Source of the DNA: Aradus depressus
Taxonomy: Eukaryota; Arthropoda; Insecta; Hemiptera; Aradidae
Direction: 5' to 3'
DNA length: 64,000 bases
Assembly (NCBI GenBank): GCA_963662175.1
Contig: OY759225.1
Coordinates: forward strand, 5,715,107-5,779,106
Numbering within the stretch: the stretch's first letter is position 1; every line of letters starts with the position of its first letter. Below the pieces are notes generated by a model. It saw nothing but the letters and a program-made list of their open reading frames with translations. It searched no databases and was not told where the DNA came from. The position numbers and the translations under genes were made by a program. This document shows positions 1-10,942 of the stretch, one piece after another.

Positions 1-112
1 GCCGAAAGGGAGAGATATTTAGTGGCTTAGTTGGTTACAAATAATTCGAGTTGAATAGCGGTTGGATCAGTCATCGAAACATGGGAGGGAGAATTATTAA
101 ATATATTTGATC

Positions 113-372
113 CAGAATGCTAAAAAACTCTCTGCCCAGGGTTTCGGACGCATTTGTGAACCATCTGAAGAATAAAGATTAATATTACCTTTTAGAATGC
201 CGATACAACACCTTTTATCCCAATATTTACAACCCAGATCAACTCCAACCATACCTAAACCTGAATGCTCCTTTCTCACACATCAAAGCACTGGCTCAAC
301 TCCGTCTATCTGGCAAGTACTGTCTAAAAATCAGTTACAAAAATAATGTATACACCCTTAATCCCCACGATC
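113..372 (+). pseudogene. Degenerate coding remnant, possibly a LINE C-terminus
   Basis: From about 187 a frame reads YYLLECRYN and then stays open to the Jockey tail at 372. A stop (TAA) lies just before it, but the same frame is readable again upstream to about 113. The LLEC-R-Y pattern resembles the C-terminal Cys/His segment of non-LTR retrotransposon reverse transcriptases. No other domain is visible. It looks like older repeat DNA into which the adjacent Jockey element inserted. It could instead be an unrelated broken exon. Confidence 0.3.
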
Positions 373-456
373 TAACAACAACAACAACACACTTTATTTG
401 GACCAGAACATCTTGGTTCTTCACACAAAGTATAAAATGGAAAATATAAAATGAAA

Positions 457-3160
457 TTAATTAATAATAATGTCTTGGTATAATCTTGGTTTGAGCCTTC
501 TGTGGAGAGTAGGCTGGCCAAGATTGTAGTGGGCTGCTCCAGAACACAGACCTAGTCTTCCGTGGTAGTTATCTACTAAGGACCTTAAATAGGCTGCGAC
601 CCGAGGAACTCCCAGGAGTTGGCTGTTTTGGCTAAACCATGGTGCATTCAGAGACACACGAAGAATTTTGTTCTGAAATGTTTGTAGTCGTGTTGTGAGT
701 GAAGGACGCGCCATGCCATATTGGACAGGCGTATGTTAACAATGGGAGAAGTAACGCTTTGTACAGGAGCAGTGTGCAAGAGTATTTGAGGGGTGTGTTG
801 CGGTTAATGAGTGGATAGAGATGTTTTAAACGGGTGTATGCTAGTGTAAGGTTTGTGTTGATGTGAAGTTTCCATGTGAGCCGTGTGTCTAAGAATACAC
901 CAAGGTACCGGACAGCCTGATCTTTAGGGTTCCATGGAATGGGGAGTCCGTCAACCCGCAGCCTACTCTGGTCCTCTGTAAAAAATCGGCGAAGGGCAAA
1001 AATCTTCGCTTCTGTTTTACTGGCGTTCAACTGAAGCTTCCATCGAGCGAACCAGCTGGAGACGTGGTTGAGAGAAGTTTGTAACATGTCAACTGCTGTC
1101 TGGAGGTCTTCATGTTGACACATAAGTAGTGTGTCGTCTGCGTATAGTGCTAGAGTGGTATTACATGGCTCGGGGATGTCGCAGCAGTATAAGCTGAAGA
1201 GGAGGGGACTGAGGATAGCTCCCTGTGGCACTCCCGCCAGAATACTACGCTTGGAGCTGAGGATGTTGTTGACCCGCACTTGAAACGTCCTGTTCTCCAA
1301 AAAGGAATCAACGATCTTTTCCAAGTACTGTGGAGCCCATGTCTTCCTCAGCTTATAGCGGAGACCTTCATGCGACACCGAGTCGAACGCGGAAGCTACA
1401 TCTAAAAAGACAGAGGTTGTATATGTCTTCTGTTCGAAACCATTCACAATCTTTTCCGAGACCCTCTGTAGCTGGTGCACAGATGAATGATTATGTTTGA
1501 AACCAAACTGGTGAGCTGGAACAATTCCTGCGCTTTCCAGGTGAGAACCCAGTCTACTCAATATTAGTCGTTCGAAGATCTTCGACAACGAGTTCAGAAG
1601 GCTTATAGGCCGATAGCTGTCCGGCTCTTGCTTGGGCTTACCATGTTTATGGAAGACGATTACAACCGCGTTTTTCCAATTTCGAGGAAAATAGCTGCAT
1701 CGCAGGCATGCGTTGAACAGACCGGTTAGAAATGCTATACTCTTGGGTGGCAGCTTCTTCAGCACTATGTTCGGAATGAGATCCTCACCGGGGGCCTTGT
1801 TGTTTGCTAATTTTGTTATTAATGTTGTGATTTCTGAGGGAGTGGTGAACTTGATGAAATTTTCAACAGTTTGTGTCGGTATGGATAGATATGCGTGTAC
1901 TGTGGTGTTCATGTCTGTGTTAGCAGTGTCGTGTGTGCGGTACTTTTGTTCGAGGTGTGTTGCCAGGATTTCGCATTTGTCTTCGTCGCTCGTCACTGTG
2001 TGATGTCCGTCTGTCAGTGGGGGCAAGGATGTGTTTTGTCTCAAAATTCGTCGGGCTTCTTTCCAGAGACTACTATCGCTGGGGGTCATGTCGGTCAAGT
2101 AAGCCCTGTACTTACAAATTCTGTGGTTGTCGAGCTCCCATCTCACCCGTCGGGTCAAGCGATTGAGGTCTCTTTTATCTACATCACTTCTTGTTCTTTG
2201 CCAGCGTTTGCGAGCCGTGTTTTTTTCGTGAATTAGTGCTAGGATTTGAGTGGGAATGGAGTCATGTATATGTGGTCGTCTGTCTTTGAAGTGGTGATAT
2301 GTAGCATTGCGAACAGATGTGTAAACAGTTTGTGTGAATGTCTGTACTGTCCAGTCTATGTCGTCTGTGTGATTGTAGTAGATTGGAATTTCAAGAGTTT
2401 GATCCATTTCCCATTGAAAAGTTTTCCAATCAATTTTTCCTGTTATAAGTCGTGGAAGCGGTTCGGTGTAGTGTTTGTGTGCTGTGAATGTGTTAAGGTC
2501 GGGGACGTGGTCTGAATCGAGTTCTGTTAGTGTCTTGTGATATATTGGGAATGTGACATTTTTTATAAGTGTGATGTCTAGGATGTCTGGATGATATCTG
2601 TGTTGTGACGGGTAGAAGGTTGGTTCGTCTGGGGCTGAGACCTGAACACCGAGGTTGTTTGTGGCCGACAAAAGTCTGACCCCATTGTTATTGGTTCTTC
2701 TGCAGCCCCAGATTGTGTGCTTGCTATTAAGGTCCCCGAAGAGTGCAGTCGCGTCTCCTGTAAAAATGGGTTCTAGGTCTGTCTGTTTTATTCTTAAGTT
2801 TGGTCGTTGGTATCCCGAGATGATGTTGAGTCGTCTGTTGTTGGTGAGTGTCAGTTGAATCCCGACAGCCTCCAGGTGCTCCAGTTCAGGAAGAAGTAGA
2901 TGGGAATGCTTTATTTTTTTCTTCACACAAACAGATACTCCTCCAGAGGCTATTCGGGTTTGTCTGTCTCGTCTGTATGTCACGTATCCTGTCAGTCTGA
3001 ATGTGTCTGTCGCTTTGAAGTGTGTTTCTGTTAGGCAAACTATGTCTATGTTGTATCGTGTTAGGAGGTTACTGAAAGACTGTTGCTTTGCTTTCAACCC
3101 ATTCGCGTTCCAATTTAGGATTGTTAAATTTTGATCAACTGTGGAATTAGGGCTGACCAT
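457..3160 (-). pseudogene. Jockey ORF2: endonuclease-reverse transcriptase, one frameshift
   Basis: ATG at 3158-3160 opens an 842-codon frame. The N-terminus has endonuclease landmarks: LNWNANGL at residues 15-22, the TETH glutamate at 45, GDLNS, and DSDHVPD. The central RT shows GVPQGAILSPLLF and LYADDTLL near residue 673, so both catalytic aspartates are present. Near 710-715 the frame shifts: after YACPIW the protein continues in another frame, from ARPSLTTRLQ to a stop at 457 (RLYQDIIIN). The first frame instead ends early at 632. ORF2 should nick target DNA and prime reverse transcription. Its start overlaps the ORF1 stop by 14 nt, suggesting termination-reinitiation. Only the tail is damaged; the catalytic core reads intact. 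Confidence 0.85.
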
Positions 3161-4474
3161 AATTGGAAGAAAGTATGTTATTGAGTATTGTGGAAATGAA
3201 GTATTTGATTTTGGGAATGAAAGGTTTAATTAAATTTAGTAGTATGTCAAATAGGTTTGATGAGGGGTCTTGTTCGTTGAGGTTAGTTTGATGAGGGGTG
3301 CCTGCTGGTGTCTGTGTGTGGTGTCTGCTCCGGGTAAACCAAGGGTTTGATTTAGCTCCTGAGGGGATGTTTTGCTGTGACTGTGGAGGATTTTCTGAGA
3401 CTGGTTGGGGATTTGCATTTGTTGTGTCATGAATGTGGGTTGGTATGTGTTTTCTGTGTGTGATTCGTGATTGAAGTTTTAAGAAGGTTTCACAGCCTCT
3501 ATAATTGGCGGGGTGGCTTCCACCACAGTTAGAGCACTTTGGGGACTCTTGGAGAGTACGTGATGGGCAAGCTGTGAAATGATGATCTCCTGCACACTTG
3601 ACACATTTTGGGTCAAGGTGGCAGAAGTTCTTGCTATGTCCCACTTGCTGGCAATTCGTGCACCGCACAATGCGTTGAGACCTCTTCCGCGGTTCGACAG
3701 TCACTATAGTGTAAAAGAGACGAGATAATTGAAAAATCGCTTTCCCCTCCGGAGTATTCTGGAGCTCGACAGCACACAGTGGAGTGGGGCCTTTGTCCTT
3801 GTTCAGTAGCCTTGTTACACTGAAGACTGGGCATGTCGAGGTTAGTTCGTCTTGGATTTCGGTTTCAGTCAGAGAGTATGGAACCCCTCGGATAACAACG
3901 GAAAGTTTCCTATCCTCGGGGTTCAGGAAAGTATAGTATTTTACGTCATTTGTTTGGTAAAATTTGGTCAGTTTCCTAAAGTCTTCAGATGTCATAAGGG
4001 ATATTTTAATTTTTTTGTGGCATTGTTTTGTTTCGAAGGGAGATGTTGTGATACTTTTAATGTCTGTCAGTACTTTTTGAAAATCGTCGGCTTCACAAAG
4101 GAAAATTGGGGGGATTTTAAGTTGTTTTCGGTCTGTGGGGTGGTATCGTTAGTGTGTTGTTCGGTGATGAGTGCTGCCAGTGGCGCGAATGTGTTGTGCG
4201 TGGGTATAGTGGAATGAATTTCGTACCTGTTCCGCTTGGGCTGGGTGTGGCTGGCCCCCGGTGAGGGCTCTCCGTCTAGCTGCATGGCTGACTCCGGGAG
4301 TGCTGGGAACTCCATGTCTTCTTCTGGGGGACAGGGTCTCTTCGGCTGGCTCACTAGTCGGGGTGAGTTCGACTGATCTGGGTTACCTGTATTGTTCAGT
4401 CGTGCTTTGAGGTTATCCGTGAGTCCATTTTTCGTGTTGACCGGTTTTTCGGTCGAGTTGATGTTGGGCTTCAT
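3147..4474 (-). pseudogene. Jockey ORF1: gag-like nucleic-acid binding protein, one frameshift
   Basis: The likely start is the ATG at 4474 (MKPNINSTEK); an ATG at 4540 extends it 22 codons into the AT-rich leader. The first frame stops at 4067. The shifted frame resumes in the run TTTTCAAAAAG near 4075 and stays open to 3147. The second part has three zinc knuckles at its residues 112-125 (C-x2-C-x4-H-x4-C), 131-143 (C-x2-C-x3-H-x4-C) and 154-168 (C-x2-C-x3-H-x6-C). That spacing is usual for Jockey ORF1, which packages element RNA. The break is most simply a one-base indel. Programmed -1 shifting is possible, but the site is not a classic X-XXY-YYZ heptamer. Confidence 0.8.
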
Positions 4475-4680
4475 TCTCACCCGTAACTTGGGTGAAAAGT
4501 AAATAATTTTGCTCACTTTTATGGGTATAAATAAATACATAATAAATAATAAAAAGGTAAATTTTCTTGAGACAATTTGTTTACGTGTTTAAACAAACAA
4601 AAGTTCACAAAAACGTTAAATAAAACATTGAATTAGCAAATTTCCTAGCATCCTTAAACGTTCTGCTCAAACATCACTTT

Positions 4681-5880
4681 TTTCGAAAAACATTTTTATT
4701 TCGATTTTTGTGTAGGATTCAGATATCCCGGTTGTTCATCAGTTTTAACAAATATTCAAACTAAAAACCGTTTAAAAGCGAGAAATTTGAAGAATGGAGT
4801 TTAACGAGCTCAGGATCGCCATTTCGAAATCTAGCCAAGTCACTTAGGTCAGATGTTTTAATCGGGAAGATAAAAATAAATTTGAGCACGTCGTCCTTTG
4901 GATTGGACTTCAAGCTATGATCGAGGGCCTTTTCGTATGTCAGGTACTGGATAATGAGTCGTATGTTACCTATGTATCTAAACCTGGGTAGCTGAAATTT
5001 CACTTAGGTTAAAAAAACCTTGAGCACATTGTCCTTCGGATGGGACTTTCCCGATATATCTGAATCTGTCTATTAGTTTTAACAAATATTAAATCTAAAA
5101 ACCGTTAAAAAGCGAGAAAATTGAAGAATGGGATTAGCCCGACTTTTTTTGCTAAACATTATTATTTCAATTTTTGTGTAGGATTCAGATATCCGGGTTG
5201 TTCATCAGTTTTAACAAATATTAAATCTAAAAACCGTTTAAAAGCGAGAAATTTTAAGAATGGAGTCTACCGAACTTTGGATCGCCATTTAGAAATCTAG
5301 CCAAGTCACTTAGGTCCGATGTTTTAATCGGGAAGATAAAAATAAATTTGAGCACGTCGTCCTTCGGATTGGACTTTAGGCTATGATCGAGAGCCTTTTT
5401 GTATGTCAGATGCTCGAAAATGAGTCGTATGTTACCTATGTATCTAAACCTGGGTAGCTGAAATTTCACTTAGGTTAAAAAAACCTTGAGAACGTCGTCC
5501 TTCGGATGGGACATTAAGCGTCGATCGAGGGCCTTTGCCTATGTCAGGTACTCGATAATGAGTCGTATGTTATGTATCTAAACCTGGGTAGCTGAAATTT
5601 CATTTACGTTAAAAATAACTTGAGCACGTCGTCCTTCGCATTGGACTTCAAGCATTGATCGAGGGCCTTTTTGTATGTCAGGTACTGGATAATGAGTCGT
5701 ATGTTATGTACCCAAACCTGGGTAGGTGACATTTCATTCGGTTAAAAAAACCTTGAGCACGTCGTCCTACGGATGGGACTTTCCCGATCTATCTGAATCT
5801 GTCTATCAGTTTTAACTAATATTAAGCCTATAAACCGTTAAAAAGCGAGAAATTTGAAGAATGGGATTTAGCCCGACTTT
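4681..5880 (+). repeat. 1,200-bp tandem unit, copy 1
   Basis: First copy of a 1,200-bp unit repeated at 5881 with the same spacing throughout (4761/5961, 5254/6454, 5141/6341), so almost no indels separate them. Inside are monomers of about 130-140 bp beginning near GAGCACGTCGTCCTTCGGAT. These resemble the SINE body (GCACGCCGTCCTTCGGATGG) and continue into a GTCAGGTACT-like stretch. The 70-80 codon open frames starting MKFQLPRFRYIGNIRL are conserved only because the repeat is. No known protein is recognised. Confidence 0.85.
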
Positions 5881-7005
5881 TTTCGAAAAATATTTTTATT
5901 TCGATTTTTGTGTAGGATTCAGATATCCCGGTTGTTCATCAGTTTTAACAAATATTAAATCTAAAAACCGTTTAAAAGCGAGTAATTTGAAGAATGGAGT
6001 CTACCGAGCTTAGGATCGCCATTTAGAAATCTAGCCAAGTCACTTAGGTCCGATGTTTTAATCGGGAAGATAAAAATAAATTTGAGCACGTCGTCCTTCG
6101 GATTGGACTTTAGGCTATGATCGAGGGCCTTTTCGTATGTCAGGTACTGGATAATGAGTCGTATGTTACCTATGTATCTAAACCTGGGTAGCTGAAATTT
6201 CACTTAGGTTAAAAAAACCTTGAGCACATTGTCCTTCGGATGGGACTTTCCCGATATATCTGAATCTGTCTATTAGTTTTAACAAATATTAAATCTAAAA
6301 ACCGTTAAAAAGCGAGAAAATTGAAGAATGGGATTAGCCCGACTTTTTTTGCTAAACATTTTTATTTCGATTTTTGTGTAGGATTCAGATAACCCGGTTG
6401 TTCATCAGTTTTAACAAATATTAAATCTAAAAACCGTTTAAAAGCGAGAAATTTTAAGAATGGAGTCTACCGAACTTTGGATCGCCATTTAGAAATCTAG
6501 CCAAGTCACTTAGGTCCGATGTTTTAATCGGGAAGATAAAAATGAATTTGAGCACGTTGTCCTTCGGATTGGACTTTAGGCTATGATCGAGGGCCTTTTT
6601 GTATGTCAGATGCTCGAAAATGAGTCGTATGTTACCTATGTATCTAAACCTGGGTATCTGAAATTTCACTTAGGTTAAAAAAACCTTGAGCACGTCGTCC
6701 TTCGGATGGGACATTAAGCGTTGATCGAGGGCCTTTGCCTATGTCAGGTACTCGATAATGAGTCGTATGTTATGTATCTAAACCTGGGTAGCTGAAATTT
6801 CATTTACGTTAAAAATAACTTGAGCACGTCGTCCTTCGCATTGGACTTCAAGCATTGACCGAGGGCCTTTTTGTATGTCAGGTACTGGATAATGAGTCGT
6901 ATGTTATGTATCTAAACCTGGGTAGGTGACATTTCATTCGGTTAAAATTTACTTGAGCACGTCGTCCTTCGGATGGGACTTCCCGATACATCTGAATCTT
7001 TCTTT
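5881..7005 (+). repeat. 1,200-bp tandem unit, copy 2 (3' end altered)
   Basis: Matches copy 1 in register from its first base to about 7005, where the sequence diverges (CTGAATCTTTC against CTGAATCTGTC in copy 1). Differences are scattered substitutions, a few per hundred bases, suggesting a fairly recent duplication. Confidence 0.85.
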
Positions 7006-7170
7006 GGTTGACCATCTTCGTTTCTGGATGCTGCCTATCTACCAACATAGCTGTATTAATTTGTTTTTCAGAAAATATGTCAAAACGGTACCTCAAAGCC
7101 CACTTATATTCCACATTTCTTCCTTGATAATTTTAGTTGGAACCAAACGGTAACTTATTTTATCATACAT

Positions 7171-7480
7171 ATGGAGTTTATCGAGCTCAGGATTGCCACT
7201 TAGAAATCTAGCAAAGGCATTTAGGTCAAATGTTTTAATCGAGAAGATAAAAATAAATTTGAGCACGTCGTCCTTCGGATTGGACTTTAGGCTATGATCG
7301 AGGGCCTTTTTGTATGTCAGGTGCTCGATAATGAGTCGTATGTTATGTAACTAAACCTGGGTAGCTGAAATTTCACTTAGGTTAAAAAAACCTTGAGCAT
7401 GTCGTCCTTCGGATGGGACTTTCCCGATATATCTGAATCTGTCTATCAGTTTCAACAAATATTAAATCTATAAACCGTTA
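7171..7480 (+). repeat. Third, partial copy of the SINE-body-like array
   Basis: Resumes the unit after about 165 bp of unrelated sequence. It starts at ATGGAGTTTATCGAGCTCAGGA (compare 4795), runs through two monomers near 7258 and 7394, and ends at AAACCGTTAAAAAG, where the C-rich repeat begins. Confidence 0.75.
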
Positions 7481-7680
7481 AAAAGTCCGTTAATGACTTA
7501 GCACTTATATTTAGGCCCCCCTTACAACCCCCCCCCTACCGTTCAAAATTTATGGACGCCACATAGCCTATTTTTTAACTTGGCTTTTAAGAATACTACA
7601 TGTGAAATTTCATGATAATCCGTCCATCCGTTAATGCGCTAGAGCAATTTTTGTGCTTAGCCCCCCCCCCCCCCCCTCCA

Positions 7681-7822
7681 GTTGACAGCTAGGAACTCTC
7701 TTCATAAGAACCTTCCTCGGACTTCAACGAATATTTGAAAAAAAAAATTAGCCGAATTGGTCCAGCCGTTCTCGAGTTTTGGGCTTAGCAAAATTTAGCA
7801 CTCATTTTTATTATATAGACTA
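7681..7822 (+). repeat. Transposon-end-like direct repeat, copy 1
   Basis: About 140 bp, from AGGAACTCTCTTCATAAGAA to TTTTTATTATATAGAC, repeated in the same orientation at 9486-9616. The CCGTTCTCGAGTTTT and ATTTTTATTATATAGA ending is a pattern often seen at 3' ends of arthropod interspersed repeats. Confidence 0.6.
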
Positions 7823-8149
7823 GCAGTAATACCCGGCGTTGCCCGGGGAACTTTGACTTTTCTCCTAATATCTCTCGTTCGAATCCATTTCAATTTTTCA
7901 ATAGTACATTCATGATGTTATAATTTTCAATTATTCATACGGAATAACGCTTATAGTCCTTCAACGGCAGACATCCCAGCTAGTAAGTTTTTAGGACCCC
8001 TGGGCACCATGGCTAGTACGCGCCATTCAACGGCGGAAACCATAGCTAGTGAATACTTAGCATCAGTGGACGTCCTAGCCAGGGCGTACTTGAGAACGCT
8101 TGTGACCACCAGGTTGATTAAAACATAGACTTCAACCATGAATTGAACC

Positions 8150-8219
8150 AAATTTTCTTGAGACAATTTGTTTACGTGTTTAAACAAACAAAAGTTCACA
8201 AAAACGTTAAATAAAACAT
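8150..8219 (-). repeat. Isolated 70-bp block matching the Jockey 5' UTR
   Basis: Essentially identical to 4560-4629, from AAATTTTCTTGAGACAATTT to GTTAAATAAAACAT. It includes the near-palindrome GTTTACGTGTTTAAACAAAC. No other Jockey sequence adjoins it. Confidence 0.75.
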
Positions 8220-9120
8220 CCCATCTTTAAGAAAGCTCCATGTGAGATTCATTCAGCATTAATGTACCCCCGCCCCTCCCGTCCAAAAGAGTCACAGCCA
8301 ATTTTTAAATATTGCTTTTGAAACTACCATTTAGGTATATGCTTGCCCCCCCATACCCCCCTCCCGTTGACAATTTTGAGACGTCACATATCCTTTTTTT
8401 GTTTTTGTCTTTTAAGAATTCTACATGTGAAATTCCATGACAATCCGACCATTCATTAATGAGCTACAACTATTTTATGCTAAGGCCTACCCCCAAAACC
8501 ACCCTCCCTTTCAAAATGTTGAGATGCCACACACCCTATTTTTTAATTCGGGCTTTAAGAATACCACATGTGAAATTCCATGACAATCCGATCATCTGTT
8601 AATGACCTATCAGTATCTTTATATTTACGCCTACCCCCACAATCCCCCCTCCCGTTCAAAATTTTGAGATGTCACGTACCGTATTCTTCAATTTGGCCTT
8701 TAAGAATACTACATGTCAAATTTCGTGACAATCCGAACAACCGTTAATGAGCTAGGACTATATTTATACTTAGGCCCCCCCCCCCCCATAACCCCCCCTC
8801 CTGTTCAAAATTTTGAGATGTCACGTAGCGTATTTTTCAATTTGGCCTTTAAGAATACTACATGTGAAATTTCATGTCAATCGGATCATCCGTTAAAGAC
8901 CTATCACTATCTTTATATTAGGCCTAGCCCCCCCCCCCCCTTTCAAGTTTTGAGACTTCACACATCCTTTTTTTAAATTTGGCTTTTTAGAATACTACAT
9001 GTGAAATTCCATGACAATCCGACTATTAGTTAATGAGTTACCGGTATCTTTATACTAAGGCCTACCTCCACAACCCCCCCTCCCGTGCAAAATTTAACCA
9101 ATCATTTTTATTATATAGAT

Positions 9121-9380
9121 GTAGATATGTGAAAACTGAATAAAACGAAACAGTAAGTAAATGACAAAGATGACAACCAAAGATAAATCGAGGAATTTGC
9201 CAGAAGCGAAGATTTTAAAACAATCAAGAAAATAAAACGCACTAAAAACTGATAACACGCACTAAAAACTGAATAAAACGAAACGGTAAGAGTTGTAATT
9301 ACATTTTATTCAGCCAAGAAAATAACATGCATTAAAAACTGAATAAAACGAAACGGTAAGTAAATGATTTTAGGGTGTCT
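9121..9380 (+). repeat. Short dispersed units with GAATAAAACGAAAC
   Basis: The motif AAAACTGAATAAAACGAAAC followed by GTAAG appears three times (near 9128, 9262 and 9331), with intervening spacers partly shared (ACGCACTAAAAACTGA). No coding sense is seen. Confidence 0.6.
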
Positions 9381-9382
9381 GA

Positions 9383-9470
9383 GATCGATTCACTTGATCG
9401 ATTCATTGTTCACATCGATTATTACGACCCCAAACATCGATTCTTCGATTAATTTATCTCAGATCGCCAT
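9383..9470. repeat. Cluster of ATCGATT motifs
   Basis: At least four ATCGATT or close variants lie within 90 bp. They could be a decayed simple repeat or binding-site-like sequence. Nothing nearby looks like a promoter. Confidence 0.4.
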
Positions 9471-9485
9471 CCCTAGAATTAACAG

Positions 9486-9616
9486 CTAAGAACTCTTCAT
9501 AAGAACCTTCCTCAAACTTCAACGAATATTTGAAAAAAAAAAATTAGCCGAATTGGTCCATCCGTTCTCGAGTTTTGCGCTTAGTAAAATTTAGCACTCA
9601 TTTTTATTATATAGAT
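9486..9616 (+). repeat. Transposon-end-like direct repeat, copy 2
   Basis: Second copy of the repeat at 7681-7822, ending in ATTTTTATTATATAGAT. The two copies bracket the C-rich repeat and may be two insertions of one family. Confidence 0.6.
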
Positions 9617-9639
9617 TTGCAATTACTTTTTTTATCTAT

Positions 9640-9826
9640 ACTTTTTTTTATTTATTTATGTTATTTATTTAGTTTGTTGAAGGTTCCTTTATATGTCATT
9701 ATTGCTTTATATCTGTATTCTTTTATATGTGCTATTTTTATGTTAATATTGTAAAAGTAATGGTCACTGACTCTATTTTAGAGGGTGATCCCTTTAAACA
9801 ATAAAAAAATTATTATTATTATTAAA
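9640..9826 (+). mobile_element. LINE-type 3' UTR with ATT-repeat tail
   Basis: AT-rich stretch ending AACAATAAAAAAATTATTATTATTATT: a poly(A) signal followed by a trinucleotide tail, like other LINE ends in this window (36.0 kb, 37.7 kb). No coding part remains. Confidence 0.45.
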
Positions 9827-10172
9827 TAATTCGAGTTGAGGAAGTAGACTGCCAGTGATTCACTTTTCTATTATACTATAGTCTTGTATAATACAAGTAG
9901 CATACAATTTGCACCTCTACATACAGATGAGAGGTAGACTTGAGGCTATAATTATGGTAATAAGAGCTGCAGAGATCCCAAGGCTATGTCCTGGGTCCTC
10001 TCTTCCTCGTCATATTTTGTCCTCCCTTAAACCGAACATTTCACGATTTCAATGGAAAAAAAACGAGATAAAATCGTCTACTACCAGAGCGCTGTTTCAT
10101 CACTCTGCTGTAGATGAGCTCGATTCTACTATGGGCATCCTAAATTTTCAGAGATATTGTGAAATAATTCAA
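9827..10172. other. Unassigned spacer
   Basis: Starts with a short piece of the dispersed TACTTCCCCAG-type repeat (AGGAAGTAGACTGCCAGTGATTCAC). From about 10070 to 10145 a SINE-like tail fragment reads CTACCAGAGCGCT and ATGGGCATCCTAAATTTT on the reverse strand. No gene is recognised. Confidence 0.4.
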
Positions 10173-10490
10173 ATGAACTTGAAATAAATAAAACTTGTTT
10201 ATTTATGATATTGTCTAATTTCACCAACTGTATTTACATGGGAGTACTTTCGGTATTTCTACCATCCTCAGCCAAAAACATAAGAGATAAGACTAAGTTA
10301 ACATTACAGAATGTCAGCCTCTCGAGGAACCCCTTACCCTCCCCCCTGGTGTTCCCCATGATGTCAAACATTCCTAACTAAGCTAAATTGTCAAGCTATG
10401 AGATGTTTTATGACAAGGCGGTCCCCATATTTCAAATGTGTGACCCCTTCTAAGATCTAGGTATAAAACATTAACAATGAACAGGTGAAT
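10173..10490 (-). mobile_element. Left arm of 318-bp inverted repeat, Penelope-like terminus
   Basis: Reverse complement of 10943-11260 over its whole length, with scattered mismatches. On the minus strand it reads GAGGATGGTAGAAATACCGAAAGTA and then an AATTAGACAATATC block. The same arrangement occurs at 13.85 kb. A GATGATGG...CGAAAC signature is characteristic of Penelope-like element ends, which often lie as inverted pairs. The family assignment is inferred from that signature only. Confidence 0.65.
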
Positions 10491-10612
10491 AATATAACAT
10501 TAACAAATCAAAAATAATTATTGTTTCCAATTACATCCTAATTAAAATTATTATACTGTAAATATATATATATCTATTGGCAGGATTCACGATGATATAT
10601 ATATATATATAT

Positions 10613-10932
10613 ATTCTTGACTTCTGAGCTCAAGTTCGTAGGTTCGTAACCCGACCGAGGCCCTTAGTTTATTTTATCTGGGAGGTAAAATAAACTTAAG
10701 CACGCCGTCCTTCGGATGGGACGTTAAGCGATGGTCCCGAGCCTGTACAATGTCAGGTACTCGTTAAAAACCCCTACCCTAGATGAATAAAAATTTAGGG
10801 TAGGCAAAATTTAGGACTCCCACAGTAGAGTCGGGCTCATGTCCACCAGAGTGACGAAAGAGCACTCTGGTAGTAGGCGATATGACCTCGTAGTTAAAGC
10901 CCGGGCATGAGTCATAAAACCTAACCTAACCT
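10613..10932 (+). mobile_element. tRNA-derived SINE, 5'-truncated
   Basis: Begins inside the tRNA-like head (CTTCTGAGCTCAAG, then the B-box region GGTTCGTAACC). The full body and the CCTAACCTAACCTA tail follow. It lies between the two inverted Penelope-like arms. The stem CCAGAGTG/CACTCTGG is fully paired in this copy. Confidence 0.9.
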
Positions 10933-10942
10933 ATATATATAT

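Larger units (their letters stand above)
373..4629 (-). mobile_element. Near full-length Jockey-clade non-LTR retrotransposon (family A)
   Basis: Read on the minus strand, the element has a 5' UTR, a gag-like ORF1, an ORF2 with AP-type endonuclease and reverse transcriptase, a short 3' UTR, an AATAAA at 393-398, and a 3' tail of TTG repeats at about 373-390. Order, lengths and the ORF1/ORF2 overlap fit the Jockey clade. The outer 5' limit is inferred from a 70-bp block (4560-4629) that recurs alone at 8150-8219. No target-site duplication was identified. ORF1 and ORF2 each carry one frameshift, so this copy is probably dead. A second truncated copy lies near 58 kb. Confidence 0.85.
7490..9120 (+). 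repeat. Degenerate C-rich tandem repeat
   Basis: Roughly 130-180 bp units recur near 7490, 8220, 8340, 8460, 8590, 8750 and 8890. Each has a poly-C stretch, then TTCAAAATTTTGAGA, TTTTTAATTTGGCTTT, TAAGAATACTACATGTGAAA and a CCGTTAATGAGCTA-like end. Copies differ by many substitutions and poly-C lengths. Short frames over them are low-complexity shadows. It may be an old expanded transposon end. Confidence 0.7.

Noticed and set aside
1713..2858. Plus-strand frames over 1.7-2.9 kb
   Set aside because: Antisense shadows of the Jockey ORF2.
4067..4090. Programmed -1 frameshift in Jockey ORF1
   Set aside because: The run does not fit a slippery heptamer with repairing in both sites; a one-base indel is simpler. 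Kept only as a low-interest finding.
4761..6669. Four similar 70-80 codon frames starting MKFQ
   Set aside because: They are conserved only because they lie in the 1,200-bp satellite. The DNA between and around them is equally conserved, with no known protein pattern.
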